From NCBI RefSeq assembly GCF_000421405.1, contig NZ_ATWY01000014.1:61495-125494 (forward strand): DNA of 64,000 nt. The letters run 5' to 3'. The translations under genes and the position numbers were made by a program. The stretch's first letter is position 1. Each line of letters starts with the position of its first letter. The notes beneath the pieces were generated by a model. That model searched no databases, was not told the DNA's origin, and was given only the letters and a program-made list of their open reading frames with translations. Source of the stretch: Butyrivibrio sp. NC2007 (lineage in GTDB: Bacteria; Bacillota; Clostridia; Lachnospirales; Lachnospiraceae). Of the stretch, positions 62,101 through 64,000 are shown one piece after another.

Positions 62101-63666
62101 TGTGATATGCCTGACAAGATGTGCCCCAAGTGTGGCACCAAGATGAACAAGGACGGCTTTGATATTCCTTTCGAGACCTTCCTTGGATTTAAGGGTGACA
62201 AGGAGCCTGATATCGACCTTAACTTCTCGGGAGAGTATCAGTCCAAGGCCCACAAATATACAGAGGTTATCTTTGGTTACGGACAGACCTTCAGAGCCGG
62301 AACCATAGCTTCTCTTGCGGATAAGACGGCTTACGGTTTTGTTAAGAAGTACTATGACGGAATCGGAGTAAGTAAGAGAAAGAGTGAGATAAACAGAATC
62401 GTTCAGGGCTGCACCGGCATAAGACGTGGTACCGGTCAGCATCCGGGAGGAATCATAGTTCTTCCGGTTGGAGAGGACATCAATTCATTCTGTCCTGTTC
62501 AGCACCCTGCTAACGATATGACCACAGCTACAATTACAACACATTACGATTACCACTCCATCGACCACAACCTTCTAAAGCTCGATATTCTGGGACACGA
62601 TGATCCTACCATGATAAGGTTCTTGCAGGACTGCACGGGTATGGATCCCAAGACTGTGCCACTGGATGACAAGAAGGTAATGAGTCTTTTCATGAATACA
62701 ACTGCCCTTGGTATTGAACCGGAGCAGATTGGCGGAACCAAGCTCGGATGCCTTGGACTTCCCGAGTTTGGTACGGACTTTGCCATGCAGATGGTTATCG
62801 ATGCTCAGCCCAAGTCTTTGTCCCACCTTATTAGGATTTCAGGTCTATCCCACGGTACCGACGTTTGGCTCGGTAACGCCCAGACCCTTATCCAGGAGGG
62901 CAAGGCAACCATCGATACCTGTATCTGTTGTCGTGACGATATCATGATCTACCTTATCCAGAAGGGACTTGATAAGTCCGAATCCTTCAAGATCATGGAG
63001 GCTGTTCGTAAAGGTAAGGTAGCCGGCGGCAAGGAGAAGAACTGGCCTGATTGGAAAAAAGACATGATAGATCACGGAGTTCCTGACTGGTATATCTGGT
63101 CCTGCGAGAAGATCAAGTACATGTTCCCTAAGGCCCATGCGGCGGCTTACGTTATGATGGCCTGGAGAATCGCGTACTTCAAGGTTTATATGCCACAGGC
63201 CTTCTATGCAGCGTGGTTCTCAATAAGAGCCAAGGCCTTTAACTATGAGCACATGTGCCAGGGCGAGAATCATCTTCACAGTATTATGAAGGATTACCTG
63301 AGCCGTAAGGATGAACTTACAAACGCTCAGCAGGCTGAGTACGGAGATATGAGACTTGTGGAGGAGATGTACGAAAGAGGCATCGAGTTTATGCCAATTG
63401 ACATCTTCAAGGTTAAGTCCAGGGAATTCCAGGTTATTGGCGATAAGATCATGCCGGCTCTCACCAGTATCGACGGTATGGGTGAGAAGGCTGCCGATCA
63501 GATCGTTGAGGCAGCCAAGGACGGTCCGTTCCTCTCCAAGGACGACTTCCGCCAGAGGACCAAGTGCCCTCAGACTGTAATCGACAAGATGTCAGACATG
63601 GGACTTCTCGGTGATATCCCGGATTCCAACCAGATAAGCCTCTTCGACCTGATGAAAGGATTCTAA
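59119..63666 (+). CDS. polC: DNA polymerase III alpha subunit, Gram-positive PolC type
   Basis: The replicative polymerase. In order: N-terminal domain, a charged Lys/Glu/Ala linker (about residues 180-250), an OB domain ('VTIHGKIIEWDQR', about 275), a PHP domain split around the exonuclease ('VELHCHTKMSDMDG', about 375), a DEDD proofreading exonuclease ('VVFDIETTGFSP' near 487, 'HNVSFDISFI' near 570), 'YLVGSRGSVGSSF', a zinc-binding Cys cluster (about 972-1010), and the palm with catalytic 'EPDIDLNFSGEY' near 1031. At 1515 residues it is a little longer than usual (about 1440), mainly from the linker. Confidence 0.97.
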   Translation: MGKSFFEVFPALKLDEHTGDIMGQTEVVKVSTTRKQDFIRIYIASNKLIDKADIIKTENSIKKQLFGNQDITIKIYEKFSLSAQYTPENLLDIYRESIELELKDYDHMEYSLFRSASFLYPDQDNVIMQLEDSVVGKKKAPDLIRVLSKIFNERCGLSVVLSPEFVEVEKDDKEPDYSEESAKMVKKLEAMEEKEAEKEAAKEAAKEAKASETAKQSSPSKVEGKASSFAPKDGEKKSFGKRDFGGSYKRSDNPDVLFGRDFDDEAMKLVDLMGELGEVTIHGKIIEWDQRDIRNDKTILIFAVTDFTDSIAVKMFVNTADVPDITKSIKMGAFVKIKGIAAIDRFDHELSIQSVVGVKKIPDFTVKRVDNADVKRVELHCHTKMSDMDGVSEVKDIVKQAYKWGMPGIAITDHGVVQALTDANHVWEDLYKDEKSRRKEAGEPPIDRQDFFKLILGVEAYVVDDLKEIVVNDKGQKLDDTTFVVFDIETTGFSPIKNKIIEIGAVKIRNGEIVDRFSEFINPQVPIPYRIEKLTSITDDMVIGAPTREVIIPKFVEFCEGAVLVGHNVSFDISFINQNCEELGIDADYTTVDTLWLSRYFFPLQAKHTLDAVAKTLNIVLGHHHRAVDDAECTALIFNKFVPMLKEQGAEDLTQVNILGKPTPEMIRHLRPNHCIILAKNTLGRVNLYTLVSKSHVDYFRRFPLIPKSELIKYREGLIIGSACCAGELYGAVVEGRPPEEIARLVSFYDYLEIQPVGNNHFMVESERYEDINSDDDIREINKEIVRLGEQWNKPVVATCDAHFLNPEDEIYRTIIMSGKGMNDEEPAPLFLRTTDEMMAEFDYLGGEKAKEIVIDNTRKILDMCDSISPVRPDKCAPVIANSDEILTKICYDKAHEIYGEELPEIVKERLERELNSIIKNGFAVMYIIAQKLVWKSNEDGYLVGSRGSVGSSFVAFTSGITEVNSLSPHYVCPNCKYSDFDSEEVKAYGGNSGCDMPDKMCPKCGTKMNKDGFDIPFETFLGFKGDKEPDIDLNFSGEYQSKAHKYTEVIFGYGQTFRAGTIASLADKTAYGFVKKYYDGIGVSKRKSEINRIVQGCTGIRRGTGQHPGGIIVLPVGEDINSFCPVQHPANDMTTATITTHYDYHSIDHNLLKLDILGHDDPTMIRFLQDCTGMDPKTVPLDDKKVMSLFMNTTALGIEPEQIGGTKLGCLGLPEFGTDFAMQMVIDAQPKSLSHLIRISGLSHGTDVWLGNAQTLIQEGKATIDTCICCRDDIMIYLIQKGLDKSESFKIMEAVRKGKVAGGKEKNWPDWKKDMIDHGVPDWYIWSCEKIKYMFPKAHAAAYVMMAWRIAYFKVYMPQAFYAAWFSIRAKAFNYEHMCQGENHLHSIMKDYLSRKDELTNAQQAEYGDMRLVEEMYERGIEFMPIDIFKVKSREFQVIGDKIMPALTSIDGMGEKAADQIVEAAKDGPFLSKDDFRQRTKCPQTVIDKMSDMGLLGDIPDSNQISLFDLMKGF

Positions 63667-63742
63667 AGGGATTAACAAATTATTGAGATTATGAATGGCC
63701 GGGCCTTATGGGCCAATGTCATTAAGATAAGATGACGGAATA

Positions 63743-63780
63743 AGATCTCTATATCAGAAATGGTATAGAGGTCTTTTTTT
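63743..63780 (+). terminator. terminator after polC
   Basis: AGATCTCTATA (63744-63754) pairs with TATAGAGGTCT with a G-T pair, followed by seven or more T. It closes the housekeeping operon. A smaller GGGCC-TTAT-GGGCC-like motif lies at 63702-63715. Confidence 0.82.
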
Positions 63781-63815
63781 ATTAAAAAATAGTTGACAGA
63801 TGACTGAAAAAGTGC

Positions 63816-63860
63816 GGCCGCTTTCGCTACGAATTGTATTTAGAAGTAGCGAAAGCGGCC
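63816..63860 (+). other. perfect 15-bp stem-loop upstream of the transposase
   Basis: GGCCGCTTTCGCTAC (63816-63830) pairs fully with 63846-63860 around a 15-base loop. It lies 40 bases before the transposase start. Such hairpins at the left end of insertion sequences block transcription or translation entering from outside. A TTGACA box lies at 63793-63798. The exact left end of the element is not evident. Confidence 0.7.
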
Positions 63861-63900
63861 CTTGAAATTAAAGACAAATCTTTTTTCAAGGAGGCACTAA

Positions 63901-64000
63901 ATGAACTATTCTAAAACTGTTAAAAACAAGCTGCTGTCAATTATTGATCAAATGGACCGAGTTCATTGGCTATTTACCCGGAACCCAAATACGGATTTTT
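63901..64000 (+). mobile_element. 5' end of a probable IS4-family transposase gene (cut by window edge)
   Basis: The 33 visible codons follow CAAGGAGG and encode 'NKLLSIIDQMDRVHWLFTRN' type sequence ending at 'NPNTDF'. The 'W-L-F-x-(K/R)-N-P-x-x-D-F' phrase is what I associate with the N-terminus of IS4-type transposases in Lachnospiraceae. The upstream hairpin supports an insertion sequence. Most of the gene, including the DDE residues, lies outside the window, so the family call is provisional. Confidence 0.65.

Overview
The window reads as chromosomal DNA of an anaerobic, low-to-moderate G+C Firmicute, most likely a Lachnospiraceae member close to Butyrivibrio or Pseudobutyrivibrio. The reasons are a PolC-type replicative polymerase, the gene order pyrH-frr-uppS-cdsA-dxr-rseP-ispG-polC, DUF5688, DUF4317, DUF4860 and DUF2974 proteins, a FeoA-FeoB fusion, strong AGGAGG ribosome binding sites, and sugar catabolism genes typical of plant-fibre degraders. 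This is inference from gene content; no database search was possible.

Layout. 1-4.7 kb: a beta-mannoside phosphorylase-like GH130 enzyme, phosphomannose isomerase, phosphohexomutase and an SGNH esterase, which together would take mannosides to fructose-6-phosphate. 4.7-10.5 kb: elongation factor P, a DUF5688 protein, tRNA-Arg(CCG), an SH3-repeat membrane protein, an oxidoreductase with an acidic tail, and a PcsB/SleB-like wall hydrolase. 10.6-11.9 kb: glutamate dehydrogenase. 12.0-17.7 kb (minus strand): a fructose PTS operon, fruR-fruK-fruA-ptsH-ptsI, preceded by a helically phased array of AATCA boxes. 18.0-25.0 kb: CheC phosphatase, DUF4317, a diguanylate cyclase and a heterodimeric ABC exporter.

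25.0-26.0 kb: a gene-free 1-kb block between two convergent genes. It holds eight 40-41-nt hairpin units with compensatory stem changes and alternating long/short spacers, and it is bounded by large inverted repeats. This is the most unusual structure in the window. 26.0-33.8 kb (minus strand): a DUF2974 lipase-like membrane protein, a stand-alone CheY, a small pseudopilin/GspF operon with a transglutaminase lipoprotein and a degenerate GGDEF protein, and a PHP phosphatase.

34.0-37.3 kb: gap-pgk-tpiA. 37.3-42.2 kb: a lipoprotein gene, then a 417-bp regulatory region with a cre-like box and a possible switching RNA leader, then kduI-kduD-kdgA-kdgK. This pathway turns unsaturated uronates into pyruvate and glyceraldehyde-3-phosphate, which the neighbouring triose-phosphate genes consume. 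42.2-51 kb: an HD-GYP phosphodiesterase with a CBM2-like outer domain, a serine hydrolase, RlmD-type RNA methyltransferase, an aminotransferase, FeoAB and PncC/CinA. 51-63.7 kb: polysaccharide deacetylase, bactofilin, then the housekeeping pyrH-to-polC run. The window ends in the first 33 codons of a probable IS4-type transposase behind a perfect 15-bp stem-loop.

Recurring themes are cyclic-di-GMP signalling (one canonical GGDEF, one degenerate GGDEF, one HD-GYP), chemotaxis-type response proteins without visible flagellar genes, and plant polysaccharide use.
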